Of a stretch of DNA of 64,000 nt, positions 1-8,801 are shown one piece after another. The DNA lies in contig OMZG01000009.1 of NCBI GenBank assembly GCA_900315505.1, positions 1 to 64,000 of the forward strand, given 5' to 3'. Position numbers and translations under genes: made by a program. The notes beneath the pieces were generated by a model, which had not been told where the DNA came from, did no database searches, and saw nothing but the letters and a program-made list of their open reading frames with translations. The DNA is from an uncultured Lachnospiraceae bacterium (GTDB taxonomy: Bacteria; Bacillota; Clostridia; Lachnospirales; Lachnospiraceae). Positions within the stretch are counted from its first letter, which is position 1; each line of letters opens with the position of its first letter.

Positions 1-293
1 TGGTACAATCCGGCAGTATCACATTCAGAGCAGATTAGAGTTTTAAATAATCTGCTTTTTTGTTTGCTCTGAATATGATACATGCCTAGATTATTATACG
101 ATGTCAGACAGAACGGAATTGGCAGAACTACATACTCACTCCCCCAATTTGCTAATTCCGTCAATGGAATTCTTACTCTCTGCTCTTGCTTTATGCCCAT
201 ATAGTCATATAGATGCTCTATTGCCAGTATCTGGACATCATCCCCAATATTCCTCATACCAGTTGTATTCATTATCAGATTTCCAAATTTCAT
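1..293 (-). CDS. Polysaccharide pyruvyl transferase-like protein, 5' part (cut by window edge)
   Basis: An open frame runs from an ATG at 293 to the left window edge, about 97 codons without a stop. It is preceded by GGAGAAG seven bases upstream. The N-terminus carries NIGDDVQ at about residues 15-21, then a region reading LYDYMGI and SEYVVLPIPF. This resembles polysaccharide pyruvyl transferase family proteins, whose N-terminus typically has a GDD-Q motif followed by a predicted GT-B-like fold; members add ketal pyruvate or act as glycosyltransferase-like enzymes on surface glycans. It follows the broken ATPase gene on the same strand and lies downstream of a CDP-sugar operon, which fits a surface-polysaccharide role. 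The family call rests on a short N-terminal piece only. Confidence 0.55.
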   Translation of the reverse strand, partial: MKFGNLIMNTTGMRNIGDDVQILAIEHLYDYMGIKQEQRVRIPLTELANWGSEYVVLPIPFCLTSYNNLGMYHIQSKQKSRLFKTLICSECDTAGLY

Positions 294-348
294 GGTTAAA
301 CTTCTCCAGAACAATTACTTCTATTATCAGCTTCAATCACACCTGCTA

Positions 349-1808
349 TTACGCCTTCTCAATCTTACAGGTATGGTGTTTAAATTCGTCAGATGTATTT
401 TCTATTCCCTTGTCATAGTTGATTCCAACCAACAGAATATTCCCCTTATAATGTTCCAGGCGTTGTGGGTAATTCCTGTCTTTTATCTGATTCACTGCTG
501 TATCAGCATCCTTATTATATTTTAACTCTATGACAAGTGCCGGCTTATAAACGTACTTCGGTGCTGGGATATATGCCATATCTGCATTTGCTGAACACAT
601 CAAATACCGGAGTCCAATCATCTGTCTTCGTTGAATCCCTGAATACCTGAAGTATTTCCTTATTGGGGATAAATACTTCACCTGTGTCCTCATCATATCC
701 CAGGTAGCCAAGATGAATCAGCAATGTAAGTACATCATCACGACTGCTAAACGTTGTCATATCATTCTGATATGTAGAAATATTTATCTTTACTCTTCCA
801 CCATCCATCAGAAGAGCGACAACATCTTTCAATCCATCAAAATCCATACAGATATAGTCTGCCAATGCGACATATGACTCGGTACTATTCCAGTAATTAG
901 CGACAACTCCATTACGTAATGCTTTCACAACAGATAGCGAACTGTATATGGAGTACTTTTTTGCGTTTAGAGAAAGCCCTCTTTCCTGGTCAAAATAGTT
1001 CGGATCAGGTGGGTTTATATCACTTACTATATATCCATCATACCAGTCCTTTATCTCATCATAATTTCTTCCGTACTTATCACATAGTTCTCTGACTTCA
1101 TCATCCGTAAAACCTGTGTACTGAGCCAACTGCATAAGTGCTATCATGGAATATTCATCGAACATATTAAAAGCTGAATGCTCACCATATTTCTTGATTG
1201 GAAGAATACCTGTGATATATGCCAGCGCTACATATGGCTTGTCCTTCAGCCATGAACGGAGAAAATCCAGGTACTTCACCTGACCTTCATTATCATTTTT
1301 CCAGATACGAAAAATAGCATCCCATTCATCAACTATAATTACGAACTGGTGTCCGGTCTGATTATAAATATTGTCTATAACTGTGCGAAGATTTATACGC
1401 TTATCATATCGTATATCGGGGTATGCCTCCATCAGCTCTGTAGTCACTTCATCTGTCATATAGTCAAGAAAATCATCGACATTATCCGAATCACCAAAAA
1501 AAATCAGTAGTGACAATACTTACTACATCAAATTTGTTCAGATATCTGTCCCAGCCATCCACATTTTTTGCCAGCTTCAATGGCTCAAACAATTTCCTGC
1601 TATCTGCCTCATGACCATAATATGCAGCTATCATATTGGTAGCCATCGTCTTTCCGAAACGTCTCGGTCTTGACACGCTTACATAGCTCTGATTGGTACC
1701 GACAACAGTATTCAGATACCCGATCATCTCGGTCTTATCAACAAATATCTCTGACCGAAGCGCTCTTTCAAAGCCTTCTGTACCAGGGTTCAGATATATT
1801 CCCATCAC
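349..1808 (-). pseudogene. Broken AAA-ATPase / PD-(D/E)XK nuclease-like protein
   Basis: Three same-strand pieces add up to one AAA-ATPase-like plus DUF1703 nuclease-like protein, a family abundant in gut Clostridia. Piece one (1808-1491) has the usual N-terminus with VDKTEMI and the P-loop-region motif SRPRRFGKT. Piece two (about 1516-545) has the Walker B-like VIIVDEWDAI and the middle domain. Piece three (about 600-349) has the nuclease core PALVIELKY. The first break lies in a run of eight A (eight T on the coding strand) at 1496-1503; removing one T restores the frame. At the second break the nuclease frame is resumed out of phase right after DVFS, and roughly 70-100 residues normally present before ADMAYIP are absent, so an internal deletion is likely. 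Two lesions argue for a true pseudogene. Confidence 0.75.
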
Positions 1809-1822
1809 ATCATCCTACAGAT

Positions 1823-2275
1823 TCACTTTGAACCAATCAGTTCAATGTAGTTGCCCTCGGGATCTTCAAAGAATCCACAGGACTTCCCATTTGACATTTC
1901 ATGGATTTCTGTCACTTTTTGTCCACCGTTTTCAATTAATTTCGCTGCCGTATCCTGCACACTGTCTACACCAAATCCCAGATGCATGGTACCTGATTCC
2001 CATATTGAGGATACTGATGGTTCTGTCACATGATCGGATGGTAATACTACATGTACGAGTTCAAGCATATCATCTGTTCCGCTCTGTCTTCCCTGATCTG
2101 TAATCAGCTTTGATACCATTATCTCTGCGTCTGAATTTCCAAGAAGACCGTTTATGAGATCATCCTTCTGTATCTGATGTGAGCAGATGGTATGCATACC
2201 AAATACCTCTTTATAGAAATTCTCCATCAGGTCAAGGTCTGCAACATAAAGTCCTGTATGCCGTAATTGAACCAT
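1823..2275 (-). CDS. VOC (glyoxalase/bleomycin-resistance) family protein
   Basis: A 150-residue single-domain VOC protein. It opens with LRHTGLYVADL, has a second half starting MHLGFGV near residue 96, and ends with DPEGNYIELIG, the characteristic beta-alpha-beta-beta-beta pair. Candidate metal ligands are His6, the His of MHLGF and the Glu of YIELI. VOC enzymes include isomerases, epimerases, lyases and dioxygenases. Its start overlaps the SDR stop codon (TAATG), so it is the last intact gene of the operon beginning at rfbF, and its substrate is probably an intermediate of that sugar pathway. The reaction cannot be named from sequence. Confidence 0.8.
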   Translation of the reverse strand: MVQLRHTGLYVADLDLMENFYKEVFGMHTICSHQIQKDDLINGLLGNSDAEIMVSKLITDQGRQSGTDDMLELVHVVLPSDHVTEPSVSSIWESGTMHLGFGVDSVQDTAAKLIENGGQKVTEIHEMSNGKSCGFFEDPEGNYIELIGSK

Positions 2276-2991
2276 TATTTAAGTGATGCTCCTCCATCGA
2301 CTGTCAGCATTGCCCCTGTAATATATTCTGATGTAGCAAGAAAAAGTGCTGCACCGGCAGCATCCTGCGGCTCACCAAGAGTTCCCATCGGTATCTGATC
2401 AGGTACCCATGAAAAATCTCTATTATGATAGATAGGTGTGTCAGTAGGCCCGGGAATCAGACAGTTAACCCTGACGTCTGGTGCATAATTAAGAGCACAT
2501 AGCTGTGAAAACTGAATGGTAGCTGCCTTTGCGGCACCATACAGATACTGGCTTCTACCGGCTATATGCGACTGCAGACCACCTATTGATGCTACATTAA
2601 TGATATTCCCATGTGACTGTATGAGCATTGGCATAAATGCCTTTGTCATAAAAATCACACTCCCAGTATCTGTATCAAATACTTGCTTATAGTTCTCTGG
2701 TGTAATGTCTGCCAGTATGTATGTCTGCCAGATACCGGCACAATTCACTAGAATATCAAGCCTGTCACACTGTAGCTTTACAGCCTTAGCTAACCTGTCT
2801 ATTTCGTCAGGTTTTGCAACGTCACATTTCAGGAAATTCTTTCCATTATCAACAGCCACCTGCCCGGCATATTTGTTTCTACCAACAACTGTGACACTGG
2901 CTCCCTCCTCCTGAAACAGATCAGCAATAGCTTTCCCGATTCCCGAAGTACCACCGGTCACAAGTGCCACTTTACCATCTAGTTTACCCAT
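2275..2991 (-). CDS. SDR family NAD(P)-dependent oxidoreductase
   Basis: A classical short-chain dehydrogenase of 238 residues. The cofactor motif TGGTSGIG is at about 12-19, VNCAG at about 82-86, the catalytic Ser in the NVASIGG region near 130, and the active-site YLYGAAK (Tyr-x-x-x-Lys) at about 149-155. The C-terminal TVDGGASL is typical of the family. It lies 2 bases after the thiamine-diphosphate enzyme and overlaps the VOC gene. It probably reduces or oxidises a keto intermediate of the CDP-sugar or carbocycle made by this operon. Family certain, substrate unknown. Confidence 0.9.
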   Translation of the reverse strand: MGKLDGKVALVTGGTSGIGKAIADLFQEEGASVTVVGRNKYAGQVAVDNGKNFLKCDVAKPDEIDRLAKAVKLQCDRLDILVNCAGIWQTYILADITPENYKQVFDTDTGSVIFMTKAFMPMLIQSHGNIINVASIGGLQSHIAGRSQYLYGAAKAATIQFSQLCALNYAPDVRVNCLIPGPTDTPIYHNRDFSWVPDQIPMGTLGEPQDAAGAALFLATSEYITGAMLTVDGGASLK

Positions 2992-2993
2992 AT

Positions 2994-4796
2994 CTATTCA
3001 TCCACTAAATCTATATACATATTGCTCTTCAGTTCTTCCCGCGACAGGAATGGTGCCATGTCCTCGAGTGGCGGGGAAACCAATGTGCCATCCGGGAGCT
3101 TCTTTGTCGCCGACTTAGGTTCGAATTTCTGCTCTGTATCGCATATGACTTCGCAGAAGCAGTACGACGTCTCACTGATCATCTGCGGTATTACGGTGTC
3201 AAAGTCCTTATTCTCAGAAATTCTATAATACGGAATACCAAAAGCATACATCAGCCTCTCCCAGTCCGGGAATCCGAGATCCCCGCTCTCTGGTCCGACC
3301 CCTACGAGACCATCGTGAAAGATATTATTCTGGGTCTGCCTGATCTGATGATAGCCACTGTTATTTATCAGAAAAATATGTATCGGCAGCCGGTTCGTAA
3401 CAATTGTCTGGAGCTCCTGAAGATTCATCATTATGCTGCCATCACCGGCAATGCAGTTGACTACTTTCCTGTCATTTGCAACACATGCGCCTATGGCAGC
3501 AGGCAGCTCATACCCCATTGATGACAGGCCACAGTTCATGATGAATCTCTGTCCGTGTCCTACATGCCATGTCTGACTCCCGACTACACTTGCCGAGCCG
3601 TTTGCTACGACAGTGATAGAACCATCAGGAAGTGAGCGGCTCAGATAGTCAATAAAGGCATATACATTTGCTTTGCCTGTCTGCGCCTTCTGCTTTTCTG
3701 AGACCACAGGATATTTCTCTTTCCATTCATTGCACTGCTGTATCCACGCTGAAAAATCCTTCTTCTCATATTCAGCATCAAGCATCGCCTGCAGGAAATC
3801 TCCTGCATCAGCTACTACAGGCAGATCTATCGCTATAGTCGGCTTCTTAATCTCCTCCGGGTCAATGTCCACGGCCACCTTGTACGCTGCTCTGGCCCAG
3901 GTATCCTTGTTGTAACCGACCTGATATATATTCAGCCTGCTGCCAACTGCGATCAGCAGATCACTGTTCTGCACAGCAAAATTACCTGCACGGTCTCCCA
4001 TTGTACCACCGCGTCCGGCAGTCAGAGGATCATCACTATCCATCAGATCTATACTGTCCCAGCATGTCACAACCGGTATCCGGTATTTCTCCGCAACCTG
4101 ATGAAGAAGTGACTCCGAACCAGCTATTCTGATACCATTCCCAGCATAGATCACCGGTCTGCTGGCATGGCTTATTTTATCTGCAACAATTCTTACAGCA
4201 TCCTTCAGGATACTTATATTTTTTTCAGCTTCAGAAGCCTTGTATCCTCTCAGGTCATCAGTTTCAACGAAGGCTCCCTGCACATCAAGCGGGATATCAA
4301 GCCAGCATGGGCCCGGTCTGCCACTGATTGCCGTATGATATGCTTTCTCAAGACAGTACCTGATATCAGCAGGATCAGTGATCATTTCTGCATACTTCGT
4401 CATTTCTGAAAGTGCTGATACGATATCGAATTCCTGCCCTCCAAGAGTCCGTAAGTGAAGTCCGCTGTTTCTCACAGTGAGCTCAGTCTTTACCTGTCCC
4501 GAAAAGACGATCATCGGTATCGAATCCTGATAGGCTCCGGTCACTCCATTCAGTGCATTGATCGTACCGGGACCGCTCGTGACACATACTGCAGCCATAT
4601 TCCGGTCCACTCTGTAATACGCTTCGGCCGCCATTGCAGATGCCTGCTCATGGTGATTGTATATGCAAGTAAGACCCTGATGATGTCCAAATGAATCATT
4701 CAGATGCATTGAGCCGCCACCTACCACGGTAAATACATTGCTGATCCCATGACTCACCAGAAAATCAGCTATATAGTCTGATACCTTCTGCTTCAT
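2994..4796 (-). CDS. Thiamine diphosphate-dependent enzyme (acetolactate synthase-like)
   Basis: A 600-residue protein with the three-domain acetohydroxyacid-synthase layout. The N-terminal pyrimidine-binding domain has the cofactor-activating Glu50 in YNHHEQ and SGPGTINAL at 74-82. A central Rossmann-like domain follows. The C-terminal diphosphate-binding domain has GDGS at 451-454 and NN at 478-479. The start overlaps the preceding stop as ATGA. It sits in a sugar operon with no small regulatory subunit and no other ilv genes, so a role in valine synthesis is unlikely. YerE, a relative from yersiniose synthesis, adds a two-carbon unit from pyruvate to a CDP-4-keto-deoxyhexose; a similar branching step is plausible here because rfbF/G/H are in the same operon. 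The reaction is inferred. Confidence 0.85.
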   Translation of the reverse strand: MKQKVSDYIADFLVSHGISNVFTVVGGGSMHLNDSFGHHQGLTCIYNHHEQASAMAAEAYYRVDRNMAAVCVTSGPGTINALNGVTGAYQDSIPMIVFSGQVKTELTVRNSGLHLRTLGGQEFDIVSALSEMTKYAEMITDPADIRYCLEKAYHTAISGRPGPCWLDIPLDVQGAFVETDDLRGYKASEAEKNISILKDAVRIVADKISHASRPVIYAGNGIRIAGSESLLHQVAEKYRIPVVTCWDSIDLMDSDDPLTAGRGGTMGDRAGNFAVQNSDLLIAVGSRLNIYQVGYNKDTWARAAYKVAVDIDPEEIKKPTIAIDLPVVADAGDFLQAMLDAEYEKKDFSAWIQQCNEWKEKYPVVSEKQKAQTGKANVYAFIDYLSRSLPDGSITVVANGSASVVGSQTWHVGHGQRFIMNCGLSSMGYELPAAIGACVANDRKVVNCIAGDGSIMMNLQELQTIVTNRLPIHIFLINNSGYHQIRQTQNNIFHDGLVGVGPESGDLGFPDWERLMYAFGIPYYRISENKDFDTVIPQMISETSYCFCEVICDTEQKFEPKSATKKLPDGTLVSPPLEDMAPFLSREELKSNMYIDLVDE

Positions 4797-5863
4797 GCAA
4801 GCCTCTTTCTCAGATTGTCAAATAGATAATTGATGGCATCCTCTATTTCATCCCGTGTCACATCATGAACTACATTAAGCTTCATATCATCCTTCATCAG
4901 AACTGCGGTGATATTGCTGTCAGTCTGCTTCTTGTCCTTATGAATGGCTGCAATGACCTCATCCATATCCACGTCAATGTGCTTCACGTCAATATGTATT
5001 ATCTTCCATAGGATTTCTTCGACTCTTAATACCTTATCTTCTGACAGCCATCCTCTCGACAGCGATATGCGGTTAGCCGTGACGGTTCCCATCGCAACAG
5101 CCGTTCCATGTGGAATCTCATATTCACTCATCACTTCATAGGCATGGCCGAAGGTATGGGCGAAATTCAGATGCACCCTGATTCCTCTGTCGAATTCATC
5201 CTCTTCAATATATTTTTTCTTGAAAGAAAGTGAGTGCCTGACGAATTCATCGATCTTATCTTCTTTTCTCTGAAGAAGTGCATCTATATTATCTTCCATA
5301 TTCCTGATGCCGGTCTCCCCCTCCATCACATTGAACTTCACTACCTCTCCAAGTCCGCTCTCAAAATCTCTTTCTGAAAGCGTCTGGAAAAATGGTGTGC
5401 AGATATGGATCTCATCCGGCGGAAAAAAGGTTCCGAGCAGATTCTTGAATCCCTTATAATTGAGTGATGTCTTCCCGCCGATACAGCTGTCACAGGCAGC
5501 AAGAAGCGTGGTCGGGAAAAATGTCCAGTGTATGCCACGGTACAGCACATTTGCCACGAATCCTGTAATATCCTGAATGATTCCGCCTCCAAAGGATACA
5601 AGCCTGGCGTTCCTTTTCGCGGGTATCTCCGTCATGATCTCGCATATCCTCAGAGCGGAATCTATCGTCTTATTTTCCTCGGTCGCCTCGAGAATATATC
5701 TCTGCTTCTCCGGGATTCTGTCAAACAGCTTCTCGTGATACAGGTCGAAGAGCACCTTATCTATTACAAAAAAGGTATCAGGCTCCGCCTTCAGCGAAAG
5801 CACCGGCTCAAAGTCCTGCGATATATTAACAGAATAGTCCTTGGTATGTGAATGTATTATCAT
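4793..5863 (-). CDS. 3-dehydroquinate synthase-like sugar phosphate cyclase
   Basis: A 356-residue member of the sugar phosphate cyclase superfamily. It has the NAD-binding GGGIIQD at 92-98, FFPTTLLAACDS at 115-126, GGKT at 129-132, GEVVKF at 172-177, HTFGHA at 236-241 and PHGTAVAMG near 251. These supply the Glu and His ligands of the catalytic metal. Canonical AroB usually reads GGGVVGD; the IQD variant and the operon setting argue for a specialised cyclase acting on another phosphorylated keto sugar rather than the shikimate enzyme. It overlaps both neighbours by ATGA junctions, so it is translationally coupled to the aldolase and the thiamine enzyme. Which cyclitol it makes cannot be read from sequence. 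Confidence 0.85.
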   Translation of the reverse strand: MIIHSHTKDYSVNISQDFEPVLSLKAEPDTFFVIDKVLFDLYHEKLFDRIPEKQRYILEATEENKTIDSALRICEIMTEIPAKRNARLVSFGGGIIQDITGFVANVLYRGIHWTFFPTTLLAACDSCIGGKTSLNYKGFKNLLGTFFPPDEIHICTPFFQTLSERDFESGLGEVVKFNVMEGETGIRNMEDNIDALLQRKEDKIDEFVRHSLSFKKKYIEEDEFDRGIRVHLNFAHTFGHAYEVMSEYEIPHGTAVAMGTVTANRISLSRGWLSEDKVLRVEEILWKIIHIDVKHIDVDMDEVIAAIHKDKKQTDSNITAVLMKDDMKLNVVHDVTRDEIEDAINYLFDNLRKRLA

Positions 5864-7458
5864 TCTTTTTCCTCATAATGTGAGTCAGTCACAAACTCAG
5901 CTTTTATCTTATCTGCCATCTCTTTAAAGAAGGTTTTTCCATACTCATTCAGATAATCTGCCTTCTCTTTCAGAAAATCATACTCTTTATCTTCATCATA
6001 ATAGTTGATGCTGTCAGCCGTATATCCATCAAATCCGGCCAGACTTACCTTTTTCACTCCTGCCTTTACGAGAAGCCTTAACAGCATGCACATGGAGTTG
6101 TCCGGGAACTCGGCCTTTTCATCAATCAGTGCACTGTAATTGACCACATAATCGAAGTCTCCGTCTGTTCTCGTGAGATTCGATGAAGCGATCTGCCTTA
6201 TATCACGATAATCCGACAGCTTCGTTGCAAGCTGTAGATATCTGCTATTGTTCGTGATAAAAATGTAGTCAGGTGTGATCTCATCCGGTATATAATTAAT
6301 AGAAATTATTACCGGATGATTCTGCCTGATATAGCTGTCTATCCGTGTTTTCTGCTTTACGATATTCGGTGCCGGTCCAAGTACGAGAATACCCTTCCCT
6401 CTTAATTCATCTGCAAGACGCTTTATGTCGTAAGTATCATCACATTCTTTTTTCTGGAAGTCGAGATACATCTGCTCTATCATTTCCATATTCTTGGAAA
6501 GCTTCTCTTCCTCAGGAATCTTCTGCAGGATCTCATTAATCTCCGTGACCGATAATGTCCGCTTGTTCATCAGATATGAGACATAATTCGGGTGCACCTT
6601 ATTCGCTGCTGCAATGTAGTAGAACAGCTGATACCCCCACGGCGATCTCTTCTGAATGTCAAGAATACTCGTGACTATTGCCTCCTGCATCTCTGAGACA
6701 TCATAGTTCTTCCCGAACTTCTCATTCATGCTCATGGCAATGAGCTCCAATGGGGCATTGCCTGCACTTTTTCCCATGCCATAGAGCGAACCGTCTACCA
6801 GCACATTCCTGTCGATATCGCTCTCGAGTACAGTCATTGCATTGATATATCCCAACTGGAAATTATTATGAGCGTGGAATCCAAGACATATATCCCTGTC
6901 CAGATTCTGATCTATAACCTCCATGATATGCGTAAGCGACTTCGGGTTCAGCAATCCATAGGTATCGACCATTGACAGAGCATACGGATGGATATCATTT
7001 GCGAGGCTTACCACCTCGCGAAGCTCATCGTCACTATAGCTGGACACGGATACGAGCTGAGAAAATACCTTGTATCCCTTCGCTATCAGCTGTCTGCAGA
7101 ACTCCATCGCCGGATGCATCTTATCTTTTTTGAAAATGACCCTGATCCCGTCCAGATACGAATCACTGCAGTCGCTCACATGAGAAATATCGCAGGTACC
7201 GTAATCGATCATCCCGACTACCATCGTATTCTTTCTGTCAAGCCGGCCATATATCCTCTGCACGCTGTCCGTATCCGGCATGATACTCCGGTTGATATCA
7301 AACGGTCGCCTGTCATCCAGAAAGCCTATCTCGATCACATCGACACCGGACTTCACCACACGCTCGAAAATATTCACAATATTGTCATGACCGAACTCCC
7401 AGTCGTTGATATATCCGCCGTCTCTCAACGTGCAGTCAAGGAGAAATCTCTGCCTCAT
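5860..7458 (-). CDS. DRE-TIM (HMG-CoA lyase-like) aldolase with C-terminal extra domain
   Basis: A 532-residue two-part protein. Residues 1 to about 300 form a DRE-TIM metallolyase barrel: DCTLRDGGY at 8-16, IEIGFLDDR at 42-50, and the metal-binding HAHNNFQLGYIN near 195-206. This matches 4-hydroxy-2-oxovalerate aldolase-type proteins found in surface-polysaccharide clusters, which make or break a carbon-carbon bond between a 2-oxo acid and an aldehyde. From about 350 to the end is a second domain opening with KGILVLGPAPN, Rossmann-like in pattern; I do not recognise its function. Start overlaps the rfbH stop and stop overlaps the cyclase start, both as ATGA. It probably builds a higher-carbon or branched precursor for the cyclase or thiamine enzyme. 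Confidence 0.8.
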   Translation of the reverse strand: MRQRFLLDCTLRDGGYINDWEFGHDNIVNIFERVVKSGVDVIEIGFLDDRRPFDINRSIMPDTDSVQRIYGRLDRKNTMVVGMIDYGTCDISHVSDCSDSYLDGIRVIFKKDKMHPAMEFCRQLIAKGYKVFSQLVSVSSYSDDELREVVSLANDIHPYALSMVDTYGLLNPKSLTHIMEVIDQNLDRDICLGFHAHNNFQLGYINAMTVLESDIDRNVLVDGSLYGMGKSAGNAPLELIAMSMNEKFGKNYDVSEMQEAIVTSILDIQKRSPWGYQLFYYIAAANKVHPNYVSYLMNKRTLSVTEINEILQKIPEEEKLSKNMEMIEQMYLDFQKKECDDTYDIKRLADELRGKGILVLGPAPNIVKQKTRIDSYIRQNHPVIISINYIPDEITPDYIFITNNSRYLQLATKLSDYRDIRQIASSNLTRTDGDFDYVVNYSALIDEKAEFPDNSMCMLLRLLVKAGVKKVSLAGFDGYTADSINYYDEDKEYDFLKEKADYLNEYGKTFFKEMADKIKAEFVTDSHYEEKE

Positions 7459-8801
7459 TTCACTGCTTCCTTTATTACTTCCGCCATATAATCTATCATC
7501 TCATCCGTCATCCCAGGATATACTCCGACCCAGAAGGTATTATTCATAATGAAGTCTGTATTATCAAGTTTACCTGAGACTCTGTATGCATCTGTACCTC
7601 TTATATCGTCGAAACACGGCTGCTTTATTATGTTTCCGCTAAAAAGAAGCCGCGTCTGGATATTGTGATCCTCGATGAATCGCTGCACCTGGTTGCGGTC
7701 AAGGCCGCTTTCCGGGCGAACTGAGATCAAGAAACCGAACCATGAAGGATCTGAGAAGCCTGCCGGCTCAGGGAGGATGATACGATCCTGCGCGTCTGAG
7801 AGCGCTTCACGCAGGCGCGCCCAGTTGTGCTTTCTCTTATCGATAAATGATGGAAATTTTACAAGCTGTGCCACTCCTATAGCAGCCTGCATCTCTGTGA
7901 CCTTCAGATTGTAGCCGAAGTGGCTGTAAGTATATTTATGATCATAGCCATGCGGCAGCTCGCCATAGTCTCCGTCGAATCTGTGTCCACATGTATTGTC
8001 ATGTCCTGACGGGCAGTAGCAGTCACGGCCCCAGTCCCGGTATGAGAGGATCAGACGATGCAGCAGAGGATTGTCCGTATAGACTGCTCCTCCCTCACCC
8101 ATTGTCATATGATGCGGCGGGTAAAAGGATGAAGTGCCTATATCACCCCAGGTACCTGTGTACTTAGTCACCCCGTCAATCATATACTCAGAGCCCAGTG
8201 CATCACAATTGTCCTCAATGAGCCAGAGCTGATGCCTGTCGCAGAAATCCTTCACAGCTCGGATATCAAAGGGGTTCCCCAGCGTATGTGCCAGAAAGAC
8301 TGCCTTCGTCTTCTCCGGATCATATGCCTCTTCGAGCCTCGTCACATCTATATTGTACTGAGGTATCGTCACATCGACAAATACAGGTACTGCTCCATAC
8401 TGTATGATCGGGTTGATCGTCGTCGGGAATCCACAGGCAACCGTGATCACCTCATCACCCTTTTTTATCCGGCGTTCTCCAAGCTCTGGAGCAGTCAGCA
8501 CTGAAAAGGCTATGAGATTGGCGGACGAGCCGGAATTCACGAGATGCACATATTTCACACCGATCCACTCTGCGAACCTCTTCTCGAACTCATCAGCGAA
8601 CCTGCCTGTCGTAAGCCAGAAGTCAAGCATGGCATCCGTCAGTGCCTGCATCTCCTTCTCATCATAGACACGGCCTGAATACGAGATCCTGTCTCCAGGC
8701 CTGAAATCACTATGATCCATCTCCTGTGCCTTGAACTGATGATAATACTGCCCGACCAGATCCTTTATCTCTTCTCTCGCTTCCTGCTCACTGTTCCACA
8801 T
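7455..8801 (-). CDS. rfbH: CDP-4-keto-6-deoxyglucose 3-dehydrase (E1 / RfbH type)
   Basis: A 448-residue PLP enzyme of the DegT/DnrJ/EryC1 fold. The catalytic Lys of aminotransferases is replaced by His in SSFYPPHHMTMGEGG (His230/231), the hallmark of C3 dehydrases. Cys199 (EDNCDALG), Cys261, Cys263 and Cys271 (CxC-x7-C) match the spacing of the [2Fe-2S] ligands of Yersinia E1 apart from a four-residue insertion between the first two. It should remove the 3-hydroxyl from CDP-4-keto-6-deoxyglucose. E1 needs an electron-donating reductase (E3, AscD/RfbI type), which is absent from this window. The start overlaps the rfbG end by 14 bases and is preceded by AGAGG. Confidence 0.93.
   Translation of the reverse strand: MWNSEQEAREEIKDLVGQYYHQFKAQEMDHSDFRPGDRISYSGRVYDEKEMQALTDAMLDFWLTTGRFADEFEKRFAEWIGVKYVHLVNSGSSANLIAFSVLTAPELGERRIKKGDEVITVACGFPTTINPIIQYGAVPVFVDVTIPQYNIDVTRLEEAYDPEKTKAVFLAHTLGNPFDIRAVKDFCDRHQLWLIEDNCDALGSEYMIDGVTKYTGTWGDIGTSSFYPPHHMTMGEGGAVYTDNPLLHRLILSYRDWGRDCYCPSGHDNTCGHRFDGDYGELPHGYDHKYTYSHFGYNLKVTEMQAAIGVAQLVKFPSFIDKRKHNWARLREALSDAQDRIILPEPAGFSDPSWFGFLISVRPESGLDRNQVQRFIEDHNIQTRLLFSGNIIKQPCFDDIRGTDAYRVSGKLDNTDFIMNNTFWVGVYPGMTDEMIDYMAEVIKEAVK

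Noticed and set aside
28..62. Hairpin GCAGATTA/TAATCTGC followed by T-run, looking like a plus-strand terminator
   Set aside because: It lies inside a continuous minus-strand coding frame (pyruvyl transferase-like, 1-293), and no plus-strand gene is seen before it.
113..161. Inverted repeat ACGGAATTGGCA/TGCTAATTCCGT
   Set aside because: Also within the coding frame of the pyruvyl transferase-like gene; treated as chance.
101..418. Plus-strand open frame of 105 codons
   Set aside because: Shadow of the minus-strand genes; no ribosome-binding site and low-complexity translation.
2994..5863. Housekeeping acetolactate synthase and AroB
   Set aside because: No ilvN, ilvC or aro genes nearby, variant GGGIIQD motif, and both are coupled by ATGA overlaps inside a CDP-sugar operon.
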